Of a DNA stretch of 64,000 nucleotides, positions 16,971 to 26,074 are shown piece after piece (position 1 is the stretch's first letter; every line of letters begins with the position of its first letter). A program made the translations under genes and the position numbers. The stretch is from the NCBI GenBank assembly GCA_947500545.1, contig CANMSO010000001.1, forward strand, positions 372,001 through 436,000. The letters are read 5' to 3'. Source of the DNA: an uncultured Aquimarina sp. (lineage in GTDB: Bacteria; Bacteroidota; Bacteroidia; Flavobacteriales; Flavobacteriaceae). The notes under the pieces are model-generated. The model did no database searches. It was given only the letters and a program-made list of their open reading frames with translations, and was not told where the DNA came from.

Positions 16971-18788
16971 ATGTCTGAAGAAACAAAAAACACAGACGTT
17001 CAGGAAGTAGAAACTGAAAAAGTATCTGCACCACAAGCAAACCCTGAACAATTTCTAAAAGAATTTAACTGGCACAACTACGAAGAAGGAATTGATCCTA
17101 TCGAAGATTCAAAACTTGAAGAGTTTGAAAAATTGGTTGCTGAAAACTTTGTAGACACTTTAAATGACGAAGTAGTAATGGGAACAGTAATTAATATTAC
17201 TGATCGTGATGCTATTATTGACATTAATGCAAAAAGTGAAGGTGTTATATCACTAAATGAGTTCCGTTACAATCCGGATCTTAAAGTTGGTGATAAGGTA
17301 GAGGTTTTAATTGATGTGCGTGAAGACGCTACAGGTCAATTAATTTTATCTCACCGTAAAGCTCGTGTAATCAAAGCATGGGATAGAGTAAATGCTGCAC
17401 ATGATACAGGTGAAATCGTAAATGGTTTTGTTAAGTGTAGAACAAAAGGTGGTATGATCGTAGACGTATTTGGTATCGAAGCGTTCTTGCCAGGTTCTCA
17501 GATTGACGTTAAGCCAATCCGTGATTATGATGCTTATGTTGGTAAAACAATGGAATTTAAAGTTGTGAAAATCAACCATGAATTCAAAAATGTTGTTGTA
17601 TCTCACAAAGCGCTTATCGAAGCTGATATCGAAGAACAGAAAAAAGAAATTATTGGTCAATTAGAAAAAGGTCAAGTATTAGAAGGTACGGTTAAGAATG
17701 TTACTTCTTACGGTGTATTTGTTGATCTTGGTGGAGTTGACGGTCTTATTCATATTACAGACCTTTCTTGGTCAAGAATTAACCATCCAAACGAGATTGT
17801 TGAACTTGATCAGAAATTGAACGTAGTAATCTTAGACTTTGATGAGGCTAAGACACGTATCCAATTAGGTCTTAAACAACTTAAACCTCACCCATGGGAA
17901 GCTCTTGATAAAGAACTTAAAGTAGGTGACAAAGTAAAAGGTAAAGTTGTTGTTATTGCAGATTACGGTGCGTTTATTGAAGTAGAAGAAGGAGTAGAAG
18001 GATTAATTCACGTTTCTGAAATGTCATGGTCTACACACTTACGTTCTGCACAAGATTTTGTAAAAGTAGGAGATCAAGTAGAAGCAGTAATTCTTACTCT
18101 TGATAGAGAAGAACGCAAAATGTCTCTTGGTATTAAGCAATTGACACCAGATCCATGGACTGATATCACTACTAAGTACCCTGTAGGTTCTAAGCACTCT
18201 GGTATTGTACGTAATTTTACAAACTTTGGTGTATTCGTAGAACTTGAAGAAGGTATTGACGGATTAATTTATATTTCAGATCTTTCTTGGACTAAGAAAA
18301 TTAAGCACCCATCAGATTTTACTAATGTTGGTGATACACTTGATGTTGTTGTTCTTGAATTAGATGTTGAAGGACGTAAATTAAGTCTTGGTCATAAGCA
18401 AACTGAGGATAACCCTTGGGATAAGTATGAGACTGAGTTTGGTTTAGGGACTAAGCATACTGCAACAATTGGAGAGATGGTAGACAAAGGTGCTACAATT
18501 GACTTCAATGAAGATATCGTTGCTTTTGTTCCATCTCGTCATCTTGAAAAAGAAGATGGAAGCAAACTTAAGAAAGGTGATGAGGCAGAATTCCAAATTA
18601 TTGAATTTAGTAAAGAATTCAAGAGAGTGGTAGCATCTCATACAGCTTTATTTAAGGAAGAAGAAGCTAAGATCGTAAAACAAGCAGCTAAGAAAGCAGC
18701 TTCTGTAAGTTCATCAGAGAAAACAACTCTTGGTGATATCGATGCTTTAGCAGATCTTAAAGCTAAAATGGAAAAAGGAGGGAAGTAA
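16971..18788 (+). CDS. rpsA: 30S ribosomal protein S1
   Basis: The 605 residues contain six S1 OB-fold repeats, starting near residues 66, 145, 231, 317, 403 and 491 (for example 'GTVKNVTSYGVFVDLGGVDG', 'GKVVVIADYGAFIEVEEGVE', 'GIVRNFTNFGVFVELEEGID'). Repeats 3-5 are the most conserved, as in other S1 proteins. It brings mRNA to the 30S subunit, which matters in Bacteroidota because Shine-Dalgarno sequences are rare. It is monocistronic, with its own promoter and a strong terminator. Confidence 0.97.
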   Translation: MSEETKNTDVQEVETEKVSAPQANPEQFLKEFNWHNYEEGIDPIEDSKLEEFEKLVAENFVDTLNDEVVMGTVINITDRDAIIDINAKSEGVISLNEFRYNPDLKVGDKVEVLIDVREDATGQLILSHRKARVIKAWDRVNAAHDTGEIVNGFVKCRTKGGMIVDVFGIEAFLPGSQIDVKPIRDYDAYVGKTMEFKVVKINHEFKNVVVSHKALIEADIEEQKKEIIGQLEKGQVLEGTVKNVTSYGVFVDLGGVDGLIHITDLSWSRINHPNEIVELDQKLNVVILDFDEAKTRIQLGLKQLKPHPWEALDKELKVGDKVKGKVVVIADYGAFIEVEEGVEGLIHVSEMSWSTHLRSAQDFVKVGDQVEAVILTLDREERKMSLGIKQLTPDPWTDITTKYPVGSKHSGIVRNFTNFGVFVELEEGIDGLIYISDLSWTKKIKHPSDFTNVGDTLDVVVLELDVEGRKLSLGHKQTEDNPWDKYETEFGLGTKHTATIGEMVDKGATIDFNEDIVAFVPSRHLEKEDGSKLKKGDEAEFQIIEFSKEFKRVVASHTALFKEEEAKIVKQAAKKAASVSSSEKTTLGDIDALADLKAKMEKGGK

Positions 18789-18812
18789 TAATTTCTCGAC
18801 ATTTTTTGATAT

Positions 18813-18840
18813 AAAAACCGCTCTTTTGAGCGGTTTTTTT
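18813..18840 (+). terminator. rpsA intrinsic terminator
   Basis: AAAAACCGCTC, TTTT loop, GAGCGGTTTTTTT: an 11-bp stem followed by a T-run, 25 bases after the rpsA stop. Confidence 0.92.
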
Positions 18841-18922
18841 GTTTTCATGCGCCTCGTTTTTTTAATTTCTTATTTAAAAAAACTAATGAACAGGACCTAA
18901 TAGAATAATTGCAAATTTTCAT

Positions 18923-18930
18923 TACTTTTG
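18923..18930 (+). promoter_or_regulatory. -7 element upstream of pyrR
   Basis: TACTTTTG matches TAnnTTTG and lies 25 bases before the pyrR ATG. The -33 box is not clear. No PyrR-type attenuator hairpin is seen between it and pyrR. Confidence 0.5.
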
Positions 18931-18955
18931 TATACCAAATATCCATTTGGAGGTT

Positions 18956-19495
18956 ATGAGTCAAAAAACTTTACTTAGTGCAAAAGAGATAGGTATTATT
19001 CTGCACCGTTTGGCTTGTCAATTAATAGAAAATCATACAGACTTTAAGAATACAGTTCTAATAGGAGTGCAACCCAGAGGAGTCTATTTGGCCAATCGTA
19101 TAAAACAGATTTTGGTAGAGGATTATCAACTTACCGATGTAAAACTTGGCTATCTAGATATCACCTTCTACAGAGATGATTTCAGAAGAGGAGAGAAACC
19201 ACTAGAAGCAAATAAAACACATATTGATTTTGTTGTAGAAGATAAAAGAGTAGTGTTTATTGATGATGTGTTGTATACCGGGAGAAGTATAAGAGCAGCA
19301 TTAACGGCAATGCAATCGTTTGGTAGGCCGTTGGAGATTGAACTATTAACATTGATAGATAGACGCTTTAGTAGACATTTACCTATTCAGCCCGATTACA
19401 GAGGGCGACAGGTTGATGTTATAAATCAAGAAAAAGTGAAGGTGAATTGGATAGAGAATGAAGGTGAAGATGCTGTATATTTAATAAGTAAATAG
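18956..19495 (+). CDS. pyrR: Bifunctional pyr operon regulator / uracil phosphoribosyltransferase
   Basis: PyrR is a type I phosphoribosyltransferase fold protein. Its PRPP loop is clear ('VVFIDDVLYTGRSIRAALTA'), as are 'GVQPRGVYLANRI' and 'LGYLDITFYRDD'. From ATG 18956 it is 179 residues; a TTG at 18947 would add three. In Firmicutes PyrR binds pyr mRNA attenuators, but I see no matching RNA structure here. Here it may mainly salvage uracil, or regulate by another means. pyrB follows after 38 bases. Confidence 0.94.
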   Translation: MSQKTLLSAKEIGIILHRLACQLIENHTDFKNTVLIGVQPRGVYLANRIKQILVEDYQLTDVKLGYLDITFYRDDFRRGEKPLEANKTHIDFVVEDKRVVFIDDVLYTGRSIRAALTAMQSFGRPLEIELLTLIDRRFSRHLPIQPDYRGRQVDVINQEKVKVNWIENEGEDAVYLISK

Positions 19496-19533
19496 AATAG
19501 AAGGTTTTTAAAACCATAAATTGAGAATTAAAA

Positions 19534-20463
19534 ATGAGCGAATTAAGTGTAAATCACTTACTAGGAATAAAATACTTAAACAAAGAGGATATTAATCTCA
19601 TCTTTGAAACTGCAGATCATTTTAAAGAGGTTATTAATAGGCCAATTAAAAAAGTTCCGTCGCTTAGAGATATTACGATTGCAAATTTATTTTTTGAAAA
19701 TAGCACTAGAACCAGGTTGTCATTTGAATTAGCAGAAAAAAGACTTTCTGCAGATGTAATTAATTTTTCGGCAGCTTCTTCTTCTGTAAAAAAAGGAGAG
19801 ACGCTTATAGATACGGTTAATAATATCCTTTCTATGAAGGTTGATATGGTAGTGATGAGACACCCTAACCCTGGCGCAGGTGTGTTTCTTTCTAAGCATG
19901 TAGATGCGAGTATTGTAAATGCTGGAGATGGAGCTCACGAGCACCCCACTCAAGCCTTATTGGATTCGTATTCTATAAGAGAACGACTAGGAGAAGTTGA
20001 AGGAAAAAAAATAGTAATCGTAGGAGATATTTTGCATTCTAGAGTAGCGTTATCTAATATTTTTGCCTTAAAATTACAAGGAGCAGAGGTAAAAGTATGT
20101 GGGCCAAAAACACTAATACCTAAATATATTGATAAACTTGGGGTAGAGGTTGAAACAGATCTTAAAAAAGCCTTAGAGTGGTGCGATGTGGCAAACATGT
20201 TGCGAGTACAGAATGAAAGAATGGAAATTAGTTATTTTCCGACAACAAGAGAATACACACAACAATTTGGGGTAAACAAAAAGTTATTGGATAGTCTGGA
20301 TAAAGAGATTGTAATTATGCACCCAGGACCTATCAATCGTGGAGTAGAAATCACGAGTGATGTTGCTGATTCTAAACAAGCCATTATATTGGATCAGGTA
20401 CAGAATGGAGTTGCAGTAAGAATGGCAGTAATATATCTTTTAGCTTCAAAAATTAAACGGTAA
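19534..20463 (+). CDS. pyrB: Aspartate carbamoyltransferase catalytic subunit
   Basis: The 309 residues carry the carbamoyl-phosphate-binding motif 'FFENSTRTRLSFELAEKRL', the 'AGDGAHEHPTQALLDSYS' motif, 'GDILHSRVALSNI' and 'IMHPGPINRGVEI'. The enzyme makes N-carbamoyl-aspartate, the committed step of pyrimidine synthesis. No pyrI is next to it, so this may be an unregulated trimer; pyrR upstream is the likely regulator gene. Confidence 0.97.
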   Translation: MSELSVNHLLGIKYLNKEDINLIFETADHFKEVINRPIKKVPSLRDITIANLFFENSTRTRLSFELAEKRLSADVINFSAASSSVKKGETLIDTVNNILSMKVDMVVMRHPNPGAGVFLSKHVDASIVNAGDGAHEHPTQALLDSYSIRERLGEVEGKKIVIVGDILHSRVALSNIFALKLQGAEVKVCGPKTLIPKYIDKLGVEVETDLKKALEWCDVANMLRVQNERMEISYFPTTREYTQQFGVNKKLLDSLDKEIVIMHPGPINRGVEITSDVADSKQAIILDQVQNGVAVRMAVIYLLASKIKR

Positions 20464-20466
20464 CTT

Positions 20467-20799
20467 ATGATTTTTAACAAAGAAGGTTCTACAACCATAA
20501 TTACACAAGAAAAAACTACTGTTATTGAGTTCGTAAAAAGACTTGAAGACAAATATGAATCCCTGAAAAGCGATAATATTATTGTTAATTTGTTTTCGCT
20601 AAAACAAATTTCAGTGGCGGATATCAATGAATTTTTAAGAATTTCTAACAAACATAAGAGTGCCAGGCGTTCCTTTGTTATTGTTACAAATAAAGTTTCA
20701 TTTGATGAAGTGCCAGGAGAGATTACTATTGTTCCAACATTACAAGAGGCATATGACTTGGTCGAAATGGAAGAAATAGAAAGAGATCTTGATTTTTAG
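20467..20799 (+). CDS. Small conserved protein, possibly STAS-like
   Basis: This 110-residue protein starts three bases after pyrB, so translation is probably coupled. It has no signal peptide or membrane segment. The order of strands and helices ('NIIVNLFSLKQISVADINEF', then 'RRSFVIVTNKVSFDEV', then 'TLQEAYDLVEMEEIERDL') resembles a STAS/anti-anti-sigma fold, including a final helix after a short strand. I know relatives only as unannotated flavobacterial proteins near rnz. No function can be given. Confidence 0.75.
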   Translation: MIFNKEGSTTIITQEKTTVIEFVKRLEDKYESLKSDNIIVNLFSLKQISVADINEFLRISNKHKSARRSFVIVTNKVSFDEVPGEITIVPTLQEAYDLVEMEEIERDLDF

Positions 20800-20847
20800 G
20801 AAAAAGATTTTTTGTAATTATACCGATTTTTTTTCGTCTTACAATTT

Positions 20848-21306
20848 ATGAATAAAATTGCCCCACTTGTAACGATGATGTGTTTTCTGGTTTTTAGTAA
20901 TTTCACAATTGCTCAGGATTGGAAGTACGACTTTGAAAAGGCTAAAATAATAGCTAAAGAAAAAAATCAAAATATTATATTATTTTTTACTGGATCGGAT
21001 TGGTGTCCTCCTTGTATTAAATTAGAAAGGAATGTGTTTTCTGATGAAGAATTTAGGAAATTCGCCGATCAAAAATTTGTTTGGGTGAAGGCAGATTTTC
21101 CGAAAAGGAAGAAAAATAGGCTTTCGGAAGCGCAGAAGAAGAAAAATGAAATCTTAGCGGATAAATATAATAGGAAGTGGGTGTTTCCGGTTATTTTGGT
21201 GTTGGATAAAGAAGGTGAAGTATTAGGAGTAACAGGATACAGAAGAGATTTGAAGGCTGCGGGTTACATTTCCTTGCTTACCACTTTTGATTCTTTTGGA
21301 AGATAG
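20848..21306 (+). CDS. Periplasmic thioredoxin-family protein
   Basis: The 152 residues begin with a signal peptide ('LVTMMCFLVFSNFTIA', cleaved near Q23). The thioredoxin fold carries the redox site 'FFTGSDWCPPCIKLERNVF'. The CPPC pair and the 'DWCPPC' context match the small thiol-disulfide/DsbD-gamma-like proteins of Bacteroidota. A basic insert ('PKRKKNRLSEAQKKKNEI') follows the second strand. A cis-Pro-like 'WVFPVILVLDKEGEVL' completes the fold. It probably reduces or isomerises disulfides in the periplasm. The partner is unknown. Confidence 0.88.
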   Translation: MNKIAPLVTMMCFLVFSNFTIAQDWKYDFEKAKIIAKEKNQNIILFFTGSDWCPPCIKLERNVFSDEEFRKFADQKFVWVKADFPKRKKNRLSEAQKKKNEILADKYNRKWVFPVILVLDKEGEVLGVTGYRRDLKAAGYISLLTTFDSFGR

Positions 21307-21368
21307 ATTGCTTTATAAGTGCTATTGAGGTATATTAAAAATCTTATTAATTAAGAGGAAGAATAATT

Positions 21369-22274
21369 TTGAAACTTACAATTTTAGGTTGCTATTCTGC
21401 AACACCCCGTACATTTACCAATCCTACTTCTCAGGTTTTAGAAATAAATAACCATATTTTTTTAATTGATTGCGGAGAAGGAACGCAGGTAGAATTACGA
21501 CGAAACAAGATTAAATTTTCCAGAATAAAACATGTATTTGTATCTCACTTACATGGAGATCATTTTTTTGGATTGATTGGTTTGGTATCTACGTTTAGAC
21601 TATTAGGCAGGGATACTCCTCTTCATATTCATGGACCTAAAGGTCTTAAAGAAGTAGTAACGTTGCAATTAAAGCTTTCTAATTCTTGGACTGATTACCC
21701 TTTACATTTTCATGAACTTACTAACACAGAATCTGAGGTGATTTTTGAGGATGAAAAGGTTGTTGTTAAGACGATACCTTTGCAACATAGGGTGTATTGT
21801 AATGGCTTTCTATTTCAAGAAAAACCGGGAGATAGAAAACTATTAATGGGTAAAGTACAAAATTATAATATAGACATTGCTTATTATCGTGCAATTAAGA
21901 AAGGAAAAGATGTAGTTTTGGATGACGGTACGGTGATTTCTAATCAGGAATTAACAGATGACCCTAAACCTGTAAAAAGTTATGCCTATTGTAGTGATAC
22001 TAGGTATGATGAAAAGAAGGTCCCTTTGATTGAAGGTGTAACAGTATTGTATCATGAATCTACATTTCTAGAGAGTCACAAGCACCTATGTGAAAAAACG
22101 GGGCACAGCTCTGCAGCAGAAGCAGCGACTATTGCGAAGAAGGCGAAAGTTGGGACATTATTATTAGGCCATTATTCTACACGATATGAAAATATCGAAT
22201 TGTTTAGAGAAGAGGCGAAAACTATCTTTAGTAATGTCGAAATAGCAGATGATGGGAAAGTATTCGATTTTTGA
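21369..22274 (+). CDS. rnz: Ribonuclease Z (tRNA 3' endonuclease)
   Basis: The 301 residues begin at TTG with 'MKLTILGCYSATPRTFTNPT'. It has the metallo-beta-lactamase motif 'VSHLHGDHFFGLIGL', the downstream 'CSDTRYDEKKVPLIEGV', 'LYHESTFLESH' and 'KTGHSSAAEAATIAK', and the final 'LLLGHYSTRY'. These are the zinc ligands and the short-form RNase Z signature. It removes 3' trailers from tRNA precursors. No ATG fits the conserved N-terminus, so the TTG start is used. Confidence 0.95.
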   Translation: MKLTILGCYSATPRTFTNPTSQVLEINNHIFLIDCGEGTQVELRRNKIKFSRIKHVFVSHLHGDHFFGLIGLVSTFRLLGRDTPLHIHGPKGLKEVVTLQLKLSNSWTDYPLHFHELTNTESEVIFEDEKVVVKTIPLQHRVYCNGFLFQEKPGDRKLLMGKVQNYNIDIAYYRAIKKGKDVVLDDGTVISNQELTDDPKPVKSYAYCSDTRYDEKKVPLIEGVTVLYHESTFLESHKHLCEKTGHSSAAEAATIAKKAKVGTLLLGHYSTRYENIELFREEAKTIFSNVEIADDGKVFDF

Positions 22275-22345
22275 TGCTATAAAAATCTTTGGTAAAGTTA
22301 ATTTCTACATTCCAAAATAGGTAAATTGCAGAATTAATTGCTGTT

Positions 22346-22993
22346 ATGAATAGAGATCTCACAAATTATAGAAAATCGTACGAAAAGAGTTTTCTTGAAG
22401 AGGAAAACTTATCAGATTCACCATTTCAACTTTTTTCAGAATGGTTCAAGGAAGTAGAAGGAACTGGTGGCGTTGAAGAGGTAAATGCGATGACGATAAC
22501 AACTACGGGATTAGATGGTTTTCCTAAATCTCGCATTGTGTTGTTAAAACACTTTGACGAAGAAGGATTGATTTTCTACACCAATTATGATTCAGAAAAA
22601 GGAAGAGCTATAGCAAGTAATAATAAAGTATGCATCTCATTTTTCTGGCCAAATTTAGAACGACAGATTATAATTAAAGGTATTGCTGAAAAGGTAGAAA
22701 AAGAGAAAAGTGAAACGTATTTTGGCTCTAGACCAAAAGGAAGTCAGCTTGGGGCATGGGCTTCAAATCAAAGTGAAATAATTGAGTCACGAGAAGTGCT
22801 AGAAGATAAGCTTAAGTCATTAAAAGTAGAATATAAGGATAAAAAGATACCGAAACCTCCTTTTTGGGGCGGTTATTGTGTGAAACCTGTAGAATTTGAG
22901 TTCTGGCAGGGCAGGGCAAACCGACTACATGATCGTATTAGATTCTTACTTGATAATGATAATAGTTGGATTATTAGCAGATTGTCTCCATGA
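22346..22993 (+). CDS. pdxH: Pyridoxamine/pyridoxine 5'-phosphate oxidase
   Basis: An FMN enzyme of 215 residues that makes PLP with oxygen. Motifs are 'ESNPFQLFSEWF'-like near the start (here 'SDSPFQLFSEWFKEVE'), 'AMTITTTGLDGFPKSRIVLL', 'FYTNYDSEKGRAI' and 'FFWPNLERQIIIKG'. The end 'VEFEFWQGRANRLHDRIRF' binds PLP and FMN. It converges on an OmpA-type gene with six bases between the stop codons. Confidence 0.96.
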   Translation: MNRDLTNYRKSYEKSFLEEENLSDSPFQLFSEWFKEVEGTGGVEEVNAMTITTTGLDGFPKSRIVLLKHFDEEGLIFYTNYDSEKGRAIASNNKVCISFFWPNLERQIIIKGIAEKVEKEKSETYFGSRPKGSQLGAWASNQSEIIESREVLEDKLKSLKVEYKDKKIPKPPFWGGYCVKPVEFEFWQGRANRLHDRIRFLLDNDNSWIISRLSP

Positions 22994-22999
22994 ATAATG

Positions 23000-25198
23000 T
23001 TACATAATAACAAAACTTGATCTTCTGTTCTTTTGATATTGATCTTCAGAACAGTCTTGACCATCTTTACAGTCATTTACGGGTCTACTTTCTCCAAAAC
23101 CTACATAAGAGAGAATTCTGTTTTCAGAGATGTTTTTGCTTAATAAATAGTTATAGATAGATTCAGCTCTCTTTTGAGATAGTGTCAAATTATAATTTTC
23201 ACCTCCACGACTATCGGAGTGTGTTTCTATTTTAATAATCATATCTGGATAATCATCCTTCATAATAGAAACTACTTTGTCTAATTCTACCTCTGCTTTT
23301 TCAGTAATATCCCATTTGTCAAAGTCAAAATAGATTTCGTTTAAATTAATAAGATCATTAATTGTCTTACTTAATTTACTGTCAGAATTTAGTGGAGATT
23401 CAGGACCTTTGTTAGACTTAACAATATCTCCAGGGGTAATACCTCCGCTATCTGTACTATTAGCTTTCCTTCTTTTGTCAAAATCTCCAGGTTGTACTTG
23501 TGCTAAATCACCTTCAAATTGCTTTTTAGGAATAGATACAAGACGGTTTGCAAAAGGACAATTTAGTTCGCTGATATCTATCGCAAGCTTGAACTGATAG
23601 TAATCAGGTAAATCACATTTATTAATATGGTTATATCCTTCAGAGTATTTTGTGGTCTCATTTAAAGTTCCATTAAATTCTGCCGTAACTGGTTGGTCTA
23701 CTACCAAAATATCATCAATAGAGTCAATAGATTCACAACTGGTATCCACGACTACATTGTAACTAATATCAAAAGGTTCGCTATCAGTTTTAACCATTTT
23801 ATTAGGAACGGTTAAGCTTAATGTCCTTGACGCAGCGTCAAATTTTGCTTTGATCTTTTTAGAAGGTAACACTAGTGATTTTTCAGAAAAAATAACATTT
23901 TTAGGTAAAACATCTTTTATGACTGTATTCTTTGCGTCATCATTACCGTCATTATATATAGTAAGATTATATGTTATTTCCTGTTTTGGTGATAAAACAT
24001 CATCAGGGTGTACAAAGCTGTTATCCGCATATTTTGATCTTTTGATAATGTGAATAGCTGGTTCATATATATCTACACTAAATGCAACCGCCATAACAGA
24101 GTAACCGTCATTATCTGTGGATAATCTAAATTTTGCTTCGGTCTGGTTATTTCCTATAATGCTGTTTCTAATATTTTTAATGTCGAATAAATCGGCATCA
24201 TATCCTAAAGTATTTTGACTAGCCGGTACTCGGGTCTTAACATTTCTACCATTTTCAGTAATGTTTGCATTAAAGAAATTGTTCATAGGATTTGTGCCAT
24301 CAGCAAGACTTTTATATTTATTAGTCTCGTTTGACATCACTTGAAAACGATCTCCTCTAATCCCTTTGTCACCTTCAAATGCAATAACTCCAATTCTACC
24401 GTGCACAGCACCATTTGGTATTGTTTGAAAATTATCAAAAGAAAAAGCAACAGGTTTAGCTTTTGAATCGATATTCACGAAACCATCATATACATAAATT
24501 CTCTTTCTGGGTTTTGTGTCATCTTCATAGATTACTACCATAGTCCAGCCACCTGTAAGACCATTTCCTAACGTTTGATCATTGTCTACTGCTGAAGTTG
24601 TGGCAGGTATATTTGCTAAAGTGTACGTCCCTAAAGGGTTTTTAAGACTTAATACTTCTTCTGTAATATCCTTAAAGCAAGAATATTGTTTAAATAATGC
24701 CTCGTCATCATTATAATAATCATGGATTATTTGTCCTCCATTAATTGTAGAGTAGGATGTATGCCCAGGATATTTAATTTTCACAGAAGTTATGTCGTGT
24801 TCTCGATTTTTATCAGCATACGCAGCCGTCCAATATAGGCCTACATGCTTAATTGCGTTACATTCAGACTCAATATTTAGATCAGCACTACTTGAATTAA
24901 AAGTATTAGGGTCATTATCTATATCTATAAACCCCATTTGGAACTGATTATTTAGTCCACCATCATTATAACTCTTGTTGGGATCAAAAACACCTGTACC
25001 ATCATCATTACTAACCTTTCCTAATATAGTGTTTGATACAAACTTGAAATCCCCTTTAAAAGTAAACTCAGTGCGTTTCTTAAGGGGTACTTCTACTTGA
25101 CTATATGCTACAGAAGAAAAAATACTGCATATAATGATAAGTAGGCTTATGGTCTGAAATCGGGTTAGATTTCTTTTTCTAATAATATTCTTTTCCAC
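23000..25198 (-). CDS. Large OmpA-family surface protein with a DUF11-like domain
   Basis: The 732 residues have a signal peptide ('ISLLIIICSIFSSVAYS'). The first 350 residues form a beta-rich region ('IKHVGLYWTAAYADKNREHD', 'WTMVVIYEDDTKPRKRIYVY') like surface-exposed domains found before DUF11 repeats. Residues about 385-480 are a DUF11-type module ('EITYNLTIYNDGNDDAKNTV'). A Ser/Pro/Gly linker leads to a C-terminal OmpA domain (about 620-732) with 'IYFDFDKWDITEKAEVELDK' and 'IKIETHSDSRGGENYNLTLS'. That domain resembles the OmpA domain of the adhesin-linked gene near 16 kb. It is probably an outer-membrane, peptidoglycan-bound surface protein. Confidence 0.85.
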   Translation of the reverse strand: MEKNIIRKRNLTRFQTISLLIIICSIFSSVAYSQVEVPLKKRTEFTFKGDFKFVSNTILGKVSNDDGTGVFDPNKSYNDGGLNNQFQMGFIDIDNDPNTFNSSSADLNIESECNAIKHVGLYWTAAYADKNREHDITSVKIKYPGHTSYSTINGGQIIHDYYNDDEALFKQYSCFKDITEEVLSLKNPLGTYTLANIPATTSAVDNDQTLGNGLTGGWTMVVIYEDDTKPRKRIYVYDGFVNIDSKAKPVAFSFDNFQTIPNGAVHGRIGVIAFEGDKGIRGDRFQVMSNETNKYKSLADGTNPMNNFFNANITENGRNVKTRVPASQNTLGYDADLFDIKNIRNSIIGNNQTEAKFRLSTDNDGYSVMAVAFSVDIYEPAIHIIKRSKYADNSFVHPDDVLSPKQEITYNLTIYNDGNDDAKNTVIKDVLPKNVIFSEKSLVLPSKKIKAKFDAASRTLSLTVPNKMVKTDSEPFDISYNVVVDTSCESIDSIDDILVVDQPVTAEFNGTLNETTKYSEGYNHINKCDLPDYYQFKLAIDISELNCPFANRLVSIPKKQFEGDLAQVQPGDFDKRRKANSTDSGGITPGDIVKSNKGPESPLNSDSKLSKTINDLINLNEIYFDFDKWDITEKAEVELDKVVSIMKDDYPDMIIKIETHSDSRGGENYNLTLSQKRAESIYNYLLSKNISENRILSYVGFGESRPVNDCKDGQDCSEDQYQKNRRSSFVIM

Positions 25199-25588
25199 TT
25201 TTTGTTTTTTTTAACCCTAATAGTAAAATGTTAAATAATACTTAATACTTAATACTGTTTGGGGAAACACTTTGATTCGTGGGAAAACCGTATGTAAATT
25301 TAGATTTTAACATTTGATTTTCTAAGAAAAAAAACAGGTTTTCGACGTAAACACTAATTTTATCGATTAAAAACACATGTGTATTATGTTCATTTTCAGT
25401 GATTTAACTTTATGCTTATTGTCAAAAGAATCATTTTTTTCACTATCATTTTGATCAAGATTAACCTCTTAGTCCAGCTAAAAAATTAAACAAAAATTTA
25501 TTTTTATATTTTAATAGTAAGAATTGTAAAATCGAATTCTTAAACTTGTATAATATAACTTCGTTTCACTAATAATATTATCCCAATC
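25199..25588. other. AT-rich divergent intergenic region
   Basis: This 390-base gap separates the OmpA-type gene (minus) from sixA (plus). It holds no ORF or RNA gene that I can support. Near the OmpA gene are almost three copies of the heptamer AATACTT (25237-25257). Near sixA, TAACTTCG (25556-25563) fits a -7 element, 25 bases before the ATG. Confidence 0.6.
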
Positions 25589-26074
25589 ATGAAAACTTTA
25601 TATATGATAAGACATGCAAAATCTTCTTGGGAGTTTGATGTTTCTGATGATAAAAGACCTCTAAATAGTCGAGGGTTAAAAGATGCCGAATTAGTTGGAA
25701 AAGAGCTTAAAACACTAGTGAAACCTATAGATAAGATATTATGTAGCCCAGCTGAAAGAGCATACAGTACGGCAAAAATTATTTTGAAGCATTTGAATGT
25801 GTCTGATGATATATTTAGTTTAGAACCAGATCTTTATGATTTTAGTGGAGGTCAGGTTGTAGAAGTAATTCAAAACTGTGGTGATGAAGTAGATACATTA
25901 ATGATTTTTGGACATAACCATGCATTTACTTCAATTGCTAATCTTTTTGGAAGTGAAGAGATTGATAATGTACCTACAGCAGGAGTCGTGGTAATCGAAT
26001 TTGATGTAAAAAGTTGGAAAAATATAAATGTAGGAAAAACCTTAATAAAATTATACCCTAAATCGTTGCGATAA
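25589..26074 (+). CDS. sixA: SixA-type histidine phosphatase
   Basis: A 161-residue phosphoglycerate-mutase-fold phosphatase. The catalytic 'MIRHAKSSWEF' (RHG-type motif) is at the N-terminus; the second His is in 'LMIFGHNHAFTSIANLF'. SixA enzymes remove phosphate from phosphohistidine, for example on HPt domains. Its stop codon overlaps the ppk1 start by one base (TAATG). This tight link suggests a role around phosphate or polyphosphate here. Confidence 0.9.
   Translation: MKTLYMIRHAKSSWEFDVSDDKRPLNSRGLKDAELVGKELKTLVKPIDKILCSPAERAYSTAKIILKHLNVSDDIFSLEPDLYDFSGGQVVEVIQNCGDEVDTLMIFGHNHAFTSIANLFGSEEIDNVPTAGVVVIEFDVKSWKNINVGKTLIKLYPKSLR

Noticed and set aside
18931..18955. PyrR-type attenuator before pyrR
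   Set aside because: Too short for antiterminator and terminator, and no hairpin or T-run is present.
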